Shown: positions 1-10,003 of the stretch, piece by piece
Layout: every line of letters starts with the position of its first letter
Position numbering within the stretch: position 1 is the stretch's first letter
From: Hyphomicrobiales bacterium
GTDB lineage: Bacteria > Pseudomonadota > Alphaproteobacteria > Rhizobiales > Rhizobiaceae
Assembly (NCBI GenBank): GCA_900473685.1
Contig: UCNE01000022.1
Location: 62,001 to 126,000, forward strand
Reading direction: 5' to 3'
DNA: 64,000 nucleotides
Program-made: the position numbers and the translations under genes
Notes under the pieces: model-generated
Told to the model about the DNA's origin: nothing
Databases searched by the model: none
Seen by the model: only the letters and a program-made list of their open reading frames with translations

Positions 1-53
1 GCCCGGTTTAGCGCTGCTGCCGGCCTGATCCGGCATTACAACAAGGACTTGCG

Positions 54-1262
54 ATGACACGCAGCACACTGCGCTCCGTTCTTTCGATCGGTTTTCTCAC
101 CCTTCTGGCCTCCTCCGCGCTGGCACAACAGGCTGCCCCGCCAGCCGCTCCCTGCGGCGGCGATCTCGCCACGTTCCTGCAAGGCGTCAAGGCTGAAGCG
201 GTTGCCAAGGGTATTCCGGCCGACGTCGTCGATCGTGCGCTGGCAGGTGCTGCCATCTCTGAAAAAGTCCTGAGCCGCGACCGCGCCCAGGGCGTCTTCA
301 AGCAGAGCTTTACCGAATTCTCGCAGCGCACCGTCAGCAAGGCGCGACTGGATATCGGCGCCAAGAAGATGAAGGAATATGCCGCCGTCTTCGCACGGGC
401 CGAAAAAGAATTCGGCGTTCCGGCTCCGGTCATCACCGCGTTCTGGGCCATGGAAACCGATTTCGGCGCAGTCCAGGGCGATTTCAACACCCGCAACGCT
501 CTGGTGACGCTGGCACATGATTGCCGCCGCCCGGAAATGTTCCGTCCGCAGCTGATCTCGGCCATCGAAATGGTTCAGCACGGCGATCTCGACCCGGAAA
601 CCACGACCGGTGCCTGGGCTGGCGAAATCGGCCAGGTGCAGATGCTGCCGGAAGATATTATCGCGCAGGGCATGGATGGCGATGGCGATGGCCACGTCAA
701 CCTCAAGCAGAGCTCGCCGGACGCGATCCTGACCGCCGCCAAATTCATCAAGAGCCTCGGCTTCACCGCGGGCCAGCCCTGGATCCAGGAAGTCAACCTG
801 CCGGAAAACCTGCCCTGGGAAAAGACCGGGCTGCAGACCGGCATGACCGCTGGCGACTGGTTCAAGCTCGGCGTCAAGCCGCGCGACGGCAATACCGCCT
901 TCCCGCAGCTGGCCTCGTCGCTGGTCATCCCGCAGGGCCGCCACGGCGTCGCCTTCCTGACCTATCCGAATTTCAACGTCTATCTCGAGTGGAACCAGTC
1001 GTTCATCTACACGACCTCGGCGGCCTATTTCGCCACGCGGCTTGCTGGCGCTCCAACCTACGACACCCACACCCCGGAACCCGGCTTGAACGACGAAGGC
1101 ATGAGAGCGTTGCAGACGAAGCTGCAGGCCATGGGTCATGACGTCGGCAAGATCGACGGCATCCTCGGCTCCGGCACCCGTGCGGCGCTGCAGAAGGAGC
1201 AGTTGCGCCTCGGCCTTCCGGCCGATGGCTGGGCAACGCAGGCTGTGCTTAGCGCTCTGTAA
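54..1262 (+). CDS. Lytic murein transglycosylase, MltB family, with C-terminal peptidoglycan-binding domain
   Basis: A 402-residue periplasmic enzyme expected to cleave the MurNAc-GlcNAc bond of peptidoglycan. A signal peptide occupies about residues 1-25, with cleavage after SALAQ. The catalytic domain (about 35-325) carries WAMETDFG, whose Glu134 fits the single catalytic acid of the MltB/SLT-B type. A PG_binding_1 domain covers about residues 345-402, with the repeat-like GKIDGILGSGT. ACAAGGAC lies upstream of the ATG. It overlaps the tail of the convergent antiporter gene by 14 bp, so it may lack its own intergenic terminator. The family is clear, but the exact Mlt class and substrate preference are not. 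Confidence 0.93.
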   Translation: MTRSTLRSVLSIGFLTLLASSALAQQAAPPAAPCGGDLATFLQGVKAEAVAKGIPADVVDRALAGAAISEKVLSRDRAQGVFKQSFTEFSQRTVSKARLDIGAKKMKEYAAVFARAEKEFGVPAPVITAFWAMETDFGAVQGDFNTRNALVTLAHDCRRPEMFRPQLISAIEMVQHGDLDPETTTGAWAGEIGQVQMLPEDIIAQGMDGDGDGHVNLKQSSPDAILTAAKFIKSLGFTAGQPWIQEVNLPENLPWEKTGLQTGMTAGDWFKLGVKPRDGNTAFPQLASSLVIPQGRHGVAFLTYPNFNVYLEWNQSFIYTTSAAYFATRLAGAPTYDTHTPEPGLNDEGMRALQTKLQAMGHDVGKIDGILGSGTRAALQKEQLRLGLPADGWATQAVLSAL

Positions 1263-2655
1263 TATCCGTGTCTGACCTGTTGTCAGACTTTGCCCGCCGC
1301 CGGTGGTGGCGGGCAAGACGCAATGCGCGGTAACGCAGTTTTAGCGACCAGCGGGCAGCGGCAAGAGCCGCTCCACCTTTCGACACTTCGCTCAGTTCGC
1401 GTGCATAGGCGACTGCAAAGGCCTTGCGATAGGTCAGCAGATGCTCGGACGCGATGTTTTCCAGCCGGTGCATCATGCTCACCCAAAGCGGCGAAACCAG
1501 CAATGAGACCGCCGTAACGGCGATTGCCACCTTATAGGTATCAAACTGCAGGACACCGGCACCAAGGCCTGCAGCCGCCAGCACGAACGAAAACTCGCCA
1601 ATCTGCGCCATCGACAGACCGGCCACCAGCGCGATCTGCGGCGAGGAACCCGTCCGACGCAGCAGGAAAATATTCAGCAGGGTCTTCGCCGCAATCACGA
1701 TCAGCGCCGCCCCCAGCACCGGCCAGAAATTCTCGCCGATGAAATCAAGGTCGATCAGCAGGCCGATCGACAAGAAGAACACGACGAGAAGAATGCTCTG
1801 GATCGGCTCGATCACCGGAATGACCCGGCTGCGCAGGGTAGAATTACCGATCACGATGCCCGACAGAAATGCCCCATAGGCCGGCGACATCCCGGCAAGG
1901 CCTGAAATGGCGGCAGCACCGAAGCAGACGGCAAGCGCCCCGAGCGCCAGGATCTCGACCTTGTCCTCGACCGCTTCACTATAGGGCACCCGCAGCTTTC
2001 CATGGCGGCCAAACCACCAGAGCAGGGCTGCCAGAATGGCGATGGCGATAACCATCTTGATCGCGATCGTTGAAAAATGCGTCTCTTCCCCGCCAAGGCT
2101 GGAAACCAGGATCAGCATCGGCACAACGGCAATATCCTGGGCAATCAGCACGCCGACCGCGATCCGGCCGGTCTCGCTGCGCAATTCCCCCATATCCTCG
2201 AGCATCTTCATGGCGACGACCGTGGAGGACATGGCGATGACAAAGCCGAGGATCAGCCCTTCTGCCGCACTTGCACCCGTCATCAGCGCAATCAGGCCCG
2301 CGGCAGCGATTGCCGCGATGACCTGACCGCCGGCGACCAGAAGCGCCTGCCGCAGGCTGAGCACGAAGGCCTTGATCGACAATTCCATACCGATGAAGAA
2401 CAACAGGACAACGACGCCCATCTCGGCCAAGAGCGTGACATTGGCATTGTTGGAGATGAAACCGAAACCCGTCGGTCCCAAGGCAACGCCTGCCAGAATG
2501 AACCCGACCAGCGGCGGCTGGCGCAGCCGCAGGAACCCCAGTCCCAGAATGGCAGCAACCGCCACCACGATCGCGATCGAAATCAGCCCTTGACCGTCAT
2601 GTGCAGCGGCAGCGATCGATTGTGTCGTCAGAGGCTCCAGCAGATCGTCCTTCAT
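1249..2655 (-). CDS. Kef-type cation:proton antiporter (CPA2 family)
   Basis: A 468-residue integral membrane protein with about 12 hydrophobic segments, typical of CPA2 monovalent cation:proton exchangers such as KefB/KefC. The N-terminal part has the usual PPLVGFILAGVALGPTG hairpin and the later segments include GEFSFVLAAAG. It lacks the C-terminal TrkA-N/RCK domain of full KefB and ends in a short basic tail (RHHRRRAKS), so NAD(H)- or glutathione-type gating is not expected. An in-frame TTG at 2673 could extend it by six residues, but I chose the ATG at 2655. It is divergent from the EamA transporter and convergent with the lytic transglycosylase. The transported ion is unknown. Confidence 0.88.
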   Translation of the reverse strand: MKDDLLEPLTTQSIAAAAHDGQGLISIAIVVAVAAILGLGFLRLRQPPLVGFILAGVALGPTGFGFISNNANVTLLAEMGVVVLLFFIGMELSIKAFVLSLRQALLVAGGQVIAAIAAAGLIALMTGASAAEGLILGFVIAMSSTVVAMKMLEDMGELRSETGRIAVGVLIAQDIAVVPMLILVSSLGGEETHFSTIAIKMVIAIAILAALLWWFGRHGKLRVPYSEAVEDKVEILALGALAVCFGAAAISGLAGMSPAYGAFLSGIVIGNSTLRSRVIPVIEPIQSILLVVFFLSIGLLIDLDFIGENFWPVLGAALIVIAAKTLLNIFLLRRTGSSPQIALVAGLSMAQIGEFSFVLAAAGLGAGVLQFDTYKVAIAVTAVSLLVSPLWVSMMHRLENIASEHLLTYRKAFAVAYARELSEVSKGGAALAAARWSLKLRYRALRLARHHRRRAKSDNRSDTDITER

Positions 2656-2749
2656 ATCTTTAATATCGCCCAAGAATCGGGTGGATAAATCCCATTCTAA
2701 GGCTTAACGCTCGGTATGTTCCGAATGAGGCAGGGGAAGGTCAAGTCAC

Positions 2750-3685
2750 ATGCTCGTAAAAACCGGCGGTCTGCAGAACCGCATGACGCTTGCCACCTGG
2801 GGCCTTCTGGCTTTGCTCGGGCTGATCTGGGGCGGCTCGTTCTTCTTTGCGCGGATCGCCATCCAGCATGTGCCGGCGTTCACGCTGGTGCTTTTGCGCG
2901 TTGCCCTGGCGGCCCTTGCACTGCATATCTACGTCTTCGGCCGCTATGACATCTATCGCGAACTGAAAGCCCGCTGGCCGCAATTCCTGCTGCTCGGCCT
3001 GATCAACAATGCCATTCCGCACACGTTCATCTTCCTCGGCCAGACGCAGATCGGCGCCGGGCTTGCCGCCATCCTCAACGCCACCACGCCGGTCTGGACG
3101 GTGTTGATTGCCAACGCGCTGACGCAGGACGAGAAGCTCAGCCTTGCCAAGATCATCGGCTGCCTGCTCGGTCTGGCCGGCACCGCAGTCCTTATCGGCC
3201 CGAGCGCCCTGCCCGGCCTGACGCAGGCCGGCAGCAACATCCCGCTCTGGGCGCTGCTCTTTCCGGTCGCAGCCGCAATCAGCTATGGTTTCGCAGCGAC
3301 CTACGGCAAGCGCTTCCGCGGATTGGCAGCCCCCGTCACGGCAGCAGGACAGCTCACCGCATCGACGCTGATCATGCTGCCGCTGTCACTGACCATCGAC
3401 CAGCCCTGGCAACTGGCTTTCCCGCCGATGACATCGGTGCTGGCGATCCTGGCCCTGGCACTGCTCTCGACCGCTTACGGCTACATCCTGTTCTTCCGCA
3501 TCATGAGCCGCGCCGGCGCCACCAATACGTCGCTGGTCACCCTTCTGGTACCGCCAAGCGCCATCTTGCTCGGCATCCTGTTCCTCGGCGAAACCCTGGA
3601 AAAAACCGATATTGCCGGCATGCTTTTGATCGCTGCAGGGCTGGTCGTGCTCGATGCACGGCTCCTGCCGGGACGGCGGACTTGA
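2750..3685 (+). CDS. EamA/DMT-family transporter
   Basis: A 311-residue protein with ten hydrophobic segments arranged as two EamA halves (about residues 13-145 and 160-305), the drug/metabolite transporter fold. GLIWGGSFFFARIA in the first segment is typical. GGGGAAGG lies nine bases before the ATG. A second ATG twelve codons in would still give a full protein. These inner-membrane carriers usually export amino acids or other small metabolites, but substrates cannot be read from sequence. It appears monocistronic, with a promoter in the short gap shared with the antiporter. Confidence 0.88.
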   Translation: MLVKTGGLQNRMTLATWGLLALLGLIWGGSFFFARIAIQHVPAFTLVLLRVALAALALHIYVFGRYDIYRELKARWPQFLLLGLINNAIPHTFIFLGQTQIGAGLAAILNATTPVWTVLIANALTQDEKLSLAKIIGCLLGLAGTAVLIGPSALPGLTQAGSNIPLWALLFPVAAAISYGFAATYGKRFRGLAAPVTAAGQLTASTLIMLPLSLTIDQPWQLAFPPMTSVLAILALALLSTAYGYILFFRIMSRAGATNTSLVTLLVPPSAILLGILFLGETLEKTDIAGMLLIAAGLVVLDARLLPGRRT

Positions 3686-3952
3686 GTGCCGCAGAGGAAT
3701 CAAGTCCATCGTTCGAACTAGCTCGTCCTGTGCCTAAACGGCCACTCACGGTCCATTTCACGGCGTTACATTAACGAAATCGAAGACATTGTGAAAAAAA
3801 TGTGGCGCTAAAAATATGCGTTTTCAATCATCCTGTTAGCCCTGTGCATAACGATTTTTCGGGCGCACCCTATCGCAGCGCAGCATAACTTTTCCTTTCA
3901 TACGTGACATTTTCCCCCTATCTTTCGGAGGTCAACGCAAGGAGGGCCGGTT

Positions 3953-4030
3953 ATGGGAATAACACATTCGTTGAATGTCCTCATGATAAGTGCAGCGTTC
4001 GTATTTGTCGCAACGATGCTTTTCATCTGA
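3953..4030 (+). CDS. Candidate 25-residue single-span membrane peptide
   Basis: A short open frame starting MGITHSLNVLMISAAF and ending TMLFI then TGA. AAGGAGGG lies six bases before the ATG and is one of the strongest ribosome binding sites in the window. Almost the whole peptide is hydrophobic after a short polar start, so it should span the inner membrane once. It is free-standing in the 522-bp gap between the EamA gene and metF, with a strong terminator about 120 bp downstream. I do not recognise a named family. Coding status is inferred from the RBS, hydrophobic composition and terminator; translation is unproven. Confidence 0.5.
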   Translation: MGITHSLNVLMISAAFVFVATMLFI

Positions 4031-4151
4031 AAGCATTAGCCAAACAGTCCATTCGGTGAAAAAGGACTTTAATACCGCAACCATTTACAGCACGATCCAG
4101 CAGGGCGATGCGTTTCACGCAAGACCGCTAACCAGCTGCTGAAAATATAAA

Positions 4152-4187
4152 AGCCCTTGAAACCTTCCGGTCTCAAGGGCTTTTTTT
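4152..4187. terminator. Bidirectional Rho-independent terminator
   Basis: A nine-pair stem (AGCCCTTGA with TCAAGGGCT), a GC-containing loop, and seven T on the plus strand. On the minus strand the stem is followed by TTTTATATTTT. It can close both the small-peptide transcript and metF, which ends 20 bp away on the opposite strand. Confidence 0.85.
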
Positions 4188-4207
4188 ATGCAAAATCGGC
4201 CCCCTGC

Positions 4208-5134
4208 TCAGGCGGCAGCGCCCGTCGAGCGGGATGGGATGGCAACCGGCGCGGCCCGCTCAAAGCCGACCAGATCGCAGACCGCTGCCACCAGCGGCGA
4301 ACGGTTCATCGTGTAGATGTGGAAATCGCGAAGCCCACGGCGCGCCAGATCAACGATCTGCTCGGCAGCGATATGAGTCGCTTCCTTGAAACGTTCTTCC
4401 GGGCTTTCATCGAGATGGACCAGCCGCGTAACAATCGCATCCGGAACCTTTGCGCCGCAGAGACCAGCAAACTTGACGATGCCTGCCAGATTGTTGATCG
4501 GCATGATCCCGGGAACGACCGGGATATGGATGCCTGCACGCCTGACGCGCTCGAGATAACGCTCGAAATCATTGTTATCGAAGAAGAACTGGGTGAGCGC
4601 CCGCGTCGCGCCATTGTCGACCTTGCGCTTCAGCGTGTCGATATCGGCATCGACATCCGGGCTTTCCGGGTGCTTTTCCGGATAGGCCGATACCGAGATC
4701 TCAAAGTCCCCCTTGGCCCGGATTGCCGCTACCAGCGCCGCAGCATTCTCGTAACCGTCCGGAAACGGTTCGTATCGCGCGCCGATCCCGCCCTGCGGAT
4801 CGCCACGCAACGCCACGAAATGGCGAACCCCACTCTCAATGAACTCGTCGACGATGGCATCGACGTCCGCTTTCGTTGCCCCGACGCACGTGAGGTGGGC
4901 TGCCGTATTGGCAAAACCCTCGTCGTCGATCATCCGCTTCACGGCGGTCAGAGAGCGCGCCTTGGTGGAGCCGCCAGCGCCATAGGTGACCGTCACGAAG
5001 GCCGGATCGAAAACCGAAAGCTCGGCAACGGTATTGAACAGCTGCACTTCCATATCGTCGTTCTTCGGCGGGAAATACTCGAAGGAAAGCCGCAGATTGC
5101 CACGTTCGGCCGGGTAAAGGGTGTGTATCGCCAT
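4208..5134 (-). CDS. metF: Methylenetetrahydrofolate reductase
   Basis: A 308-residue FAD enzyme reducing 5,10-methylene-THF to 5-methyl-THF, which supplies the methyl group for methionine synthase. The N-terminal SFEYFPPK is the family signature, with conserved TYGAGGST near residue 60 and ALRGDPQGG near residue 115. Length matches bacterial MetF. The start at 5134 has GGAGG eight bases upstream and sits one base after the stop of sahR. The two are therefore translationally close and certainly co-transcribed. Regulation by SahR through the upstream palindrome is expected: repression is lifted when S-adenosylhomocysteine accumulates. A longer in-frame start would run into sahR and is unlikely. 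Confidence 0.95.
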   Translation of the reverse strand: MAIHTLYPAERGNLRLSFEYFPPKNDDMEVQLFNTVAELSVFDPAFVTVTYGAGGSTKARSLTAVKRMIDDEGFANTAAHLTCVGATKADVDAIVDEFIESGVRHFVALRGDPQGGIGARYEPFPDGYENAAALVAAIRAKGDFEISVSAYPEKHPESPDVDADIDTLKRKVDNGATRALTQFFFDNNDFERYLERVRRAGIHIPVVPGIMPINNLAGIVKFAGLCGAKVPDAIVTRLVHLDESPEERFKEATHIAAEQIVDLARRGLRDFHIYTMNRSPLVAAVCDLVGFERAAPVAIPSRSTGAAA

Positions 5135-5135
5135 G

Positions 5136-6164
5136 TCATGTCCTCCCGGCATAGGCGAGAGCACGCTTGCTCTCTGGTGTATCGGATGTTGCCGCCTGCC
5201 GCTGATCACGGGCAAGCCAGATGGTCACCGTCAGCTGCCGGTCCCGGTCGGTCTCCGGGCTCAGGTCCACCGTTTCCTCGACGGTCAGCCCGGCCTTTTC
5301 CAGCCAGTCGGCCATTGTCTGGCGCGAAAAACCAAGCCGCATATGCGCATGCTCGTCGCGCAGATATTCCAGCGTGTGCGGCGCAAGATCGATGATCACA
5401 AGCCTGCCACCGGGCACCAGCATGCGGGCAGCTTCGGCAATCGCCGCTTGCGGCTGCGGCAGGAAGTGCAGCACCTGATGGATGGTCACAAGATCGAACT
5501 GGCGGCCATCCAGCGGCAGATTGAAAATGTCGCCATGCCGGATCGAAGCCTTGGTGATACCGGCACGATCGAGATTGGCGCGAGCAACAGCCAGCATGTC
5601 CCGGCTGGCATCGACGCCGACGCCCCGGCGATACAATCCTTCGAAAAGCTGAAGGATGCGGCCCGTCCCCGTTCCAAGATCGAGCAGGCCATCGACGGGT
5701 TCCGTACCGACAACCTTTTTCAAGGCGGCCTCGACATCTGCTTCACTGACATGCAGGCGGCGCAGTTCATCCCATTCGGCGGCATTACGGCTGAAATAGT
5801 CCTGTGCCTTTTCAGAACGCGCCTGTTTGAGCGCCGCCAGCCGCTCGCCGTCGCGCGTCAACACCGCGTCAGCAATATCGGAAGCCGACAGCAGTTTGCG
5901 CACCAGCGTCACACCGGCCCCCTCGCCCCTCAGGCGAAAATAGGCCCAGGCACCTTCCTGATAGCGGTCGATCAGGGCGACTTCGGCAAGCAGCTTCAGA
6001 TGACGGGAAATTCGGGGCTGCGATTGTCCGAGAATTTCGGTAAGATCGGTGACGGTCAGGTCGCCGGCTGCCAGGAGCGCCAGAAGACGCATGCGCGTCG
6101 GCTCGCCGGCCGCCTTCAGCACGTCCACCAACTCGTCCAGCCCCAACCCGTGTTCTCGCGCCAT
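5136..6164 (-). CDS. sahR: SahR-type regulator: ArsR HTH fused to a SAM-methyltransferase-like domain
   Basis: 342 residues. The N-terminal winged helix (about 7-85) is ArsR type, with EPTRMRLLALLAAGDLTVTDL and the recognition-helix region QPRISRHLKLL. The C-terminal class I methyltransferase domain carries motif I LLDLGTGTGRI at about 160-170. In the recalled SahR family this methylase-like domain acts as an S-adenosylhomocysteine sensor controlling the SAM cycle (metF, metH/metE, ahcY, metK). The direct metF partner and the perfect palindrome just upstream fit this. I chose the ATG at 6164, preceded by GAGG six bases away; an ATG at 6176 and a GTG at 6182 are alternatives. Whether the domain keeps catalytic activity is unknown. 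Confidence 0.88.
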   Translation of the reverse strand: MAREHGLGLDELVDVLKAAGEPTRMRLLALLAAGDLTVTDLTEILGQSQPRISRHLKLLAEVALIDRYQEGAWAYFRLRGEGAGVTLVRKLLSASDIADAVLTRDGERLAALKQARSEKAQDYFSRNAAEWDELRRLHVSEADVEAALKKVVGTEPVDGLLDLGTGTGRILQLFEGLYRRGVGVDASRDMLAVARANLDRAGITKASIRHGDIFNLPLDGRQFDLVTIHQVLHFLPQPQAAIAEAARMLVPGGRLVIIDLAPHTLEYLRDEHAHMRLGFSRQTMADWLEKAGLTVEETVDLSPETDRDRQLTVTIWLARDQRQAATSDTPESKRALAYAGRT

Positions 6165-6179
6165 CACTAACCTCATCAA

Positions 6180-6201
6180 CACATAAAGATATCTTTATGT
6201 G
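6180..6201. promoter_or_regulatory. Perfect palindromic operator, probable SahR site
   Basis: A 22-bp perfect palindrome centred on ATAAAGATATCTTTAT, sixteen bases upstream of the chosen sahR start. Position and symmetry are those of an autoregulatory ArsR-family operator. The core agrees with my memory of the SahR motif. Low GC makes it stand out from its surroundings. Confidence 0.8.
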
Positions 6202-6257
6202 ATTTTCGGATTTTCCGCAAGTTGAAATGTGGCCTTGCCCACAGGCAGCCGGACATG

Positions 6258-6282
6258 AAAAAGGCGGCCCGAACGGACCGCC
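6258..6282 (-). terminator. Rho-independent terminator of ettA
   Basis: On the minus strand the stem GGCGGTCC/GGGCCGCC with a four-base loop is followed by five T. It lies about 70 bp past the ettA stop codon. Confidence 0.8.
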
Positions 6283-6353
6283 CTGATCTGATTTGACAGG
6301 CGAAACAATGCGCTGCCTCGTAGCCATGGCGCGGCGATGCAGCCGCTCCCGGC

Positions 6354-8003
<1,650 letters not shown>

Positions 8004-8095
8004 AGAGAGACTGCTCCGACGGAATGGGATTTTGCCCGCTATGTAGGCGAATTATCCCGGCGGAGCAATGAAGAAACCGGCTTTAGCCACGCCAT

Positions 8096-8863
8096 TCACC
8101 CAGTGCCGGCCGTATCGACGATGCCTTTTGCGCATTTAAAATCCGTATCGGCGGCCGCAAGGATCAGAGTTGAAAGGCCGGACATGGCTGAAACATCGCC
8201 CGACAGCCCGATCGTCAGCCCCGTGACGACGCTGCGTGCACCGGCTTTCTCACACCGCATCCGGACACGATCACCCGATCCCTTGCCAAAGCTCTCGTCA
8301 AACGCCTGCTTGACCTCGCTTTCCGTGACGTCCTGCCCGAGCCTGGCGGCAAACAGGGCGCGGACCGCCGAGCCGTTGATTTCCTCGAGAAGACGAAGCT
8401 GTACCGAAAAATAGTCCTGCGCGGTGCCGCCGTGGCATGTGCCGCTGCGCAGCCACTGATGCCGGTCGAGGCCCGATTGCGTTCCCGGCATGGCCACCAT
8501 CAACTTCGCCGCCGTCTCCTCCGCCATCGCCAGTTGCGGCAGGTCCAGCCAGTCGCCCTTGCGGTCACGCGCCTTGATATCCGCAGAAACGCCGCAATAG
8601 CTCTTCTTCACTGGCCAGAGGCCATGCAGCGAAAAATGCGTTGCGTCATGGCGCTCCAAAGTCTGGCCGGCGCATTCCTTGCGGCTTGGCCGGGTTTCGC
8701 AAAATCCCGGCTGCCAGCTGATGGCGAAAATGTACTCGGTCTTACCTTTCGCGGACGCGGCCTCCTCCGCCGCAAAGACCGGCGGCACAAACAGCACAGC
8801 GACCAGGATCATCCCCAGACGATGCAGAAACGGCACGAAGACAGTCCTCACATTTCCTTGCAT
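8096..8863 (-). CDS. RNase T2-family protein with altered second catalytic motif
   Basis: 255 residues with a signal peptide (about 1-31), so periplasmic. The first conserved active-site segment is intact as FSLHGLWPV with His80. The second is HQWLRSGTC around residue 135, where the usual form is HEWxKHGTC. The general-acid Glu is Gln, Lys is Arg and the second His is Ser. Several Cys residues fit the disulfide pattern of the family. The ATG at 8863 has GGAGG five bases upstream; an upstream TTG would add a non-signal extension. It could be a low-activity nuclease or an RNA-binding relic. The family is secure; activity is doubtful. Confidence 0.82.
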   Translation of the reverse strand: MQGNVRTVFVPFLHRLGMILVAVLFVPPVFAAEEAASAKGKTEYIFAISWQPGFCETRPSRKECAGQTLERHDATHFSLHGLWPVKKSYCGVSADIKARDRKGDWLDLPQLAMAEETAAKLMVAMPGTQSGLDRHQWLRSGTCHGGTAQDYFSVQLRLLEEINGSAVRALFAARLGQDVTESEVKQAFDESFGKGSGDRVRMRCEKAGARSVVTGLTIGLSGDVSAMSGLSTLILAAADTDFKCAKGIVDTAGTG

Positions 8864-9054
8864 GCTGACCTCCACCAACAAGAACAAAACAAGATCATTT
8901 AGCGATTAAAACGGGAAAATTGCAACCTGAAATTCGTGCCCGGCCGATTTTTCCTGACCTGATGTCAAACAAGCACCAAGCGCCGGTTGCCTTTGGCTGT
9001 TAAATCAAGTTGATAAAGGTCAAGCGCAGAACTTCGCCTGGGAGGATCTAACGG

Positions 9055-9990
9055 GTGTTCGCCACGGTCGAAACCTTGCAAAGCCCAAGCGGAGCTGCCC
9101 TCGCCTGGCGCCACTGGCCAGCCGGCAGTCTGCCCAAGGGCGTGCTGATCGTCTGCCACGGTCTGGCCGAACATTCCGCCCGCTACGCCCGTTTCGCCGA
9201 AGCCATGGCCACCCACGGCTTCAACGTCTATGCGCATGACCATCGCGGCCATGGCGCAACCAGGGCTGCCGATGCTCCGCCTGGCCGCTATGCGCAATCG
9301 GAAGGGCCGGCCAAGGTCATTGACGACGTCGCGGTCATGCGCACCATGGCCGCAAGCCGTCACCCTGGCCTTCCCGTCATCCTGTTTGGTCATTCCATGG
9401 GTGGTCTGATCGCGCTGAATGCCGCGGAAACCGACCCCGGCCTTTACGATGGGCTGGCTGTCTGGAATTCCAATTTCAATCCGGGTCTTGCCGGCCGTGC
9501 GGCGCAAGCCATTCTTGCCATCGAAAAGATGCTTAAGGGCTCCGATGTGCCGAGCACGCTGTTGTCGAAACTGACATTTGGCACCTGGGCCAAATCCATC
9601 CCCAATCGCAAAACCGAGTACGACTGGCTGTCGCATGACCCGGTGGAAGTGGGAAAATACATCAATGATCCGCTCTGTGGTTTCGATGCCAGCGTTTCGA
9701 TGTGGATCGATCTGTTCAAGCTGACCTTCGATGGCGCAAATCCGGACCGGCTGAACCGGCTGCCGCAAACCCTGCCGATCCACCTCGTTGGCGGCGGCGA
9801 GGACCCGGCCACCAATGGCGGCCGGGAAATCTCCTGGCTGGCTGGACGTATGCAGGAAGCCGGGCTGAAACATGTGACGACGGTGGTCTACCCCACTATG
9901 CGCCACGAAACCCTGAACGAAGTCGAGCGCGATCGCGCCATGCGGGATTTTGCCGGCTGGTGTCTTTCCGTCGTGGAGCAGCGGAAATGA
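9055..9990 (+). CDS. Alpha/beta hydrolase, monoacylglycerol lipase/lysophospholipase-like
   Basis: 311 residues with GTG start and GGGAGGATC nearby. The oxyanion-hole region is HGLAEHSARY, followed by HDHRGHG. The nucleophile elbow GHSMGG places Ser114. A late HETLNE supplies the catalytic His. This pattern is that of the Hydrolase_4 (serine aminopeptidase S33-like) family, to which monoglyceride lipases and lysophospholipase L2 belong. No signal peptide is seen, so it is cytosolic. It leads an apparent operon with an EamA transporter (13-bp gap) and a ThDP enzyme. The physiological ester is unknown. Confidence 0.88.
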   Translation: MFATVETLQSPSGAALAWRHWPAGSLPKGVLIVCHGLAEHSARYARFAEAMATHGFNVYAHDHRGHGATRAADAPPGRYAQSEGPAKVIDDVAVMRTMAASRHPGLPVILFGHSMGGLIALNAAETDPGLYDGLAVWNSNFNPGLAGRAAQAILAIEKMLKGSDVPSTLLSKLTFGTWAKSIPNRKTEYDWLSHDPVEVGKYINDPLCGFDASVSMWIDLFKLTFDGANPDRLNRLPQTLPIHLVGGGEDPATNGGREISWLAGRMQEAGLKHVTTVVYPTMRHETLNEVERDRAMRDFAGWCLSVVEQRK

Positions 9991-10003
9991 GCGAAGACTT
10001 GGC

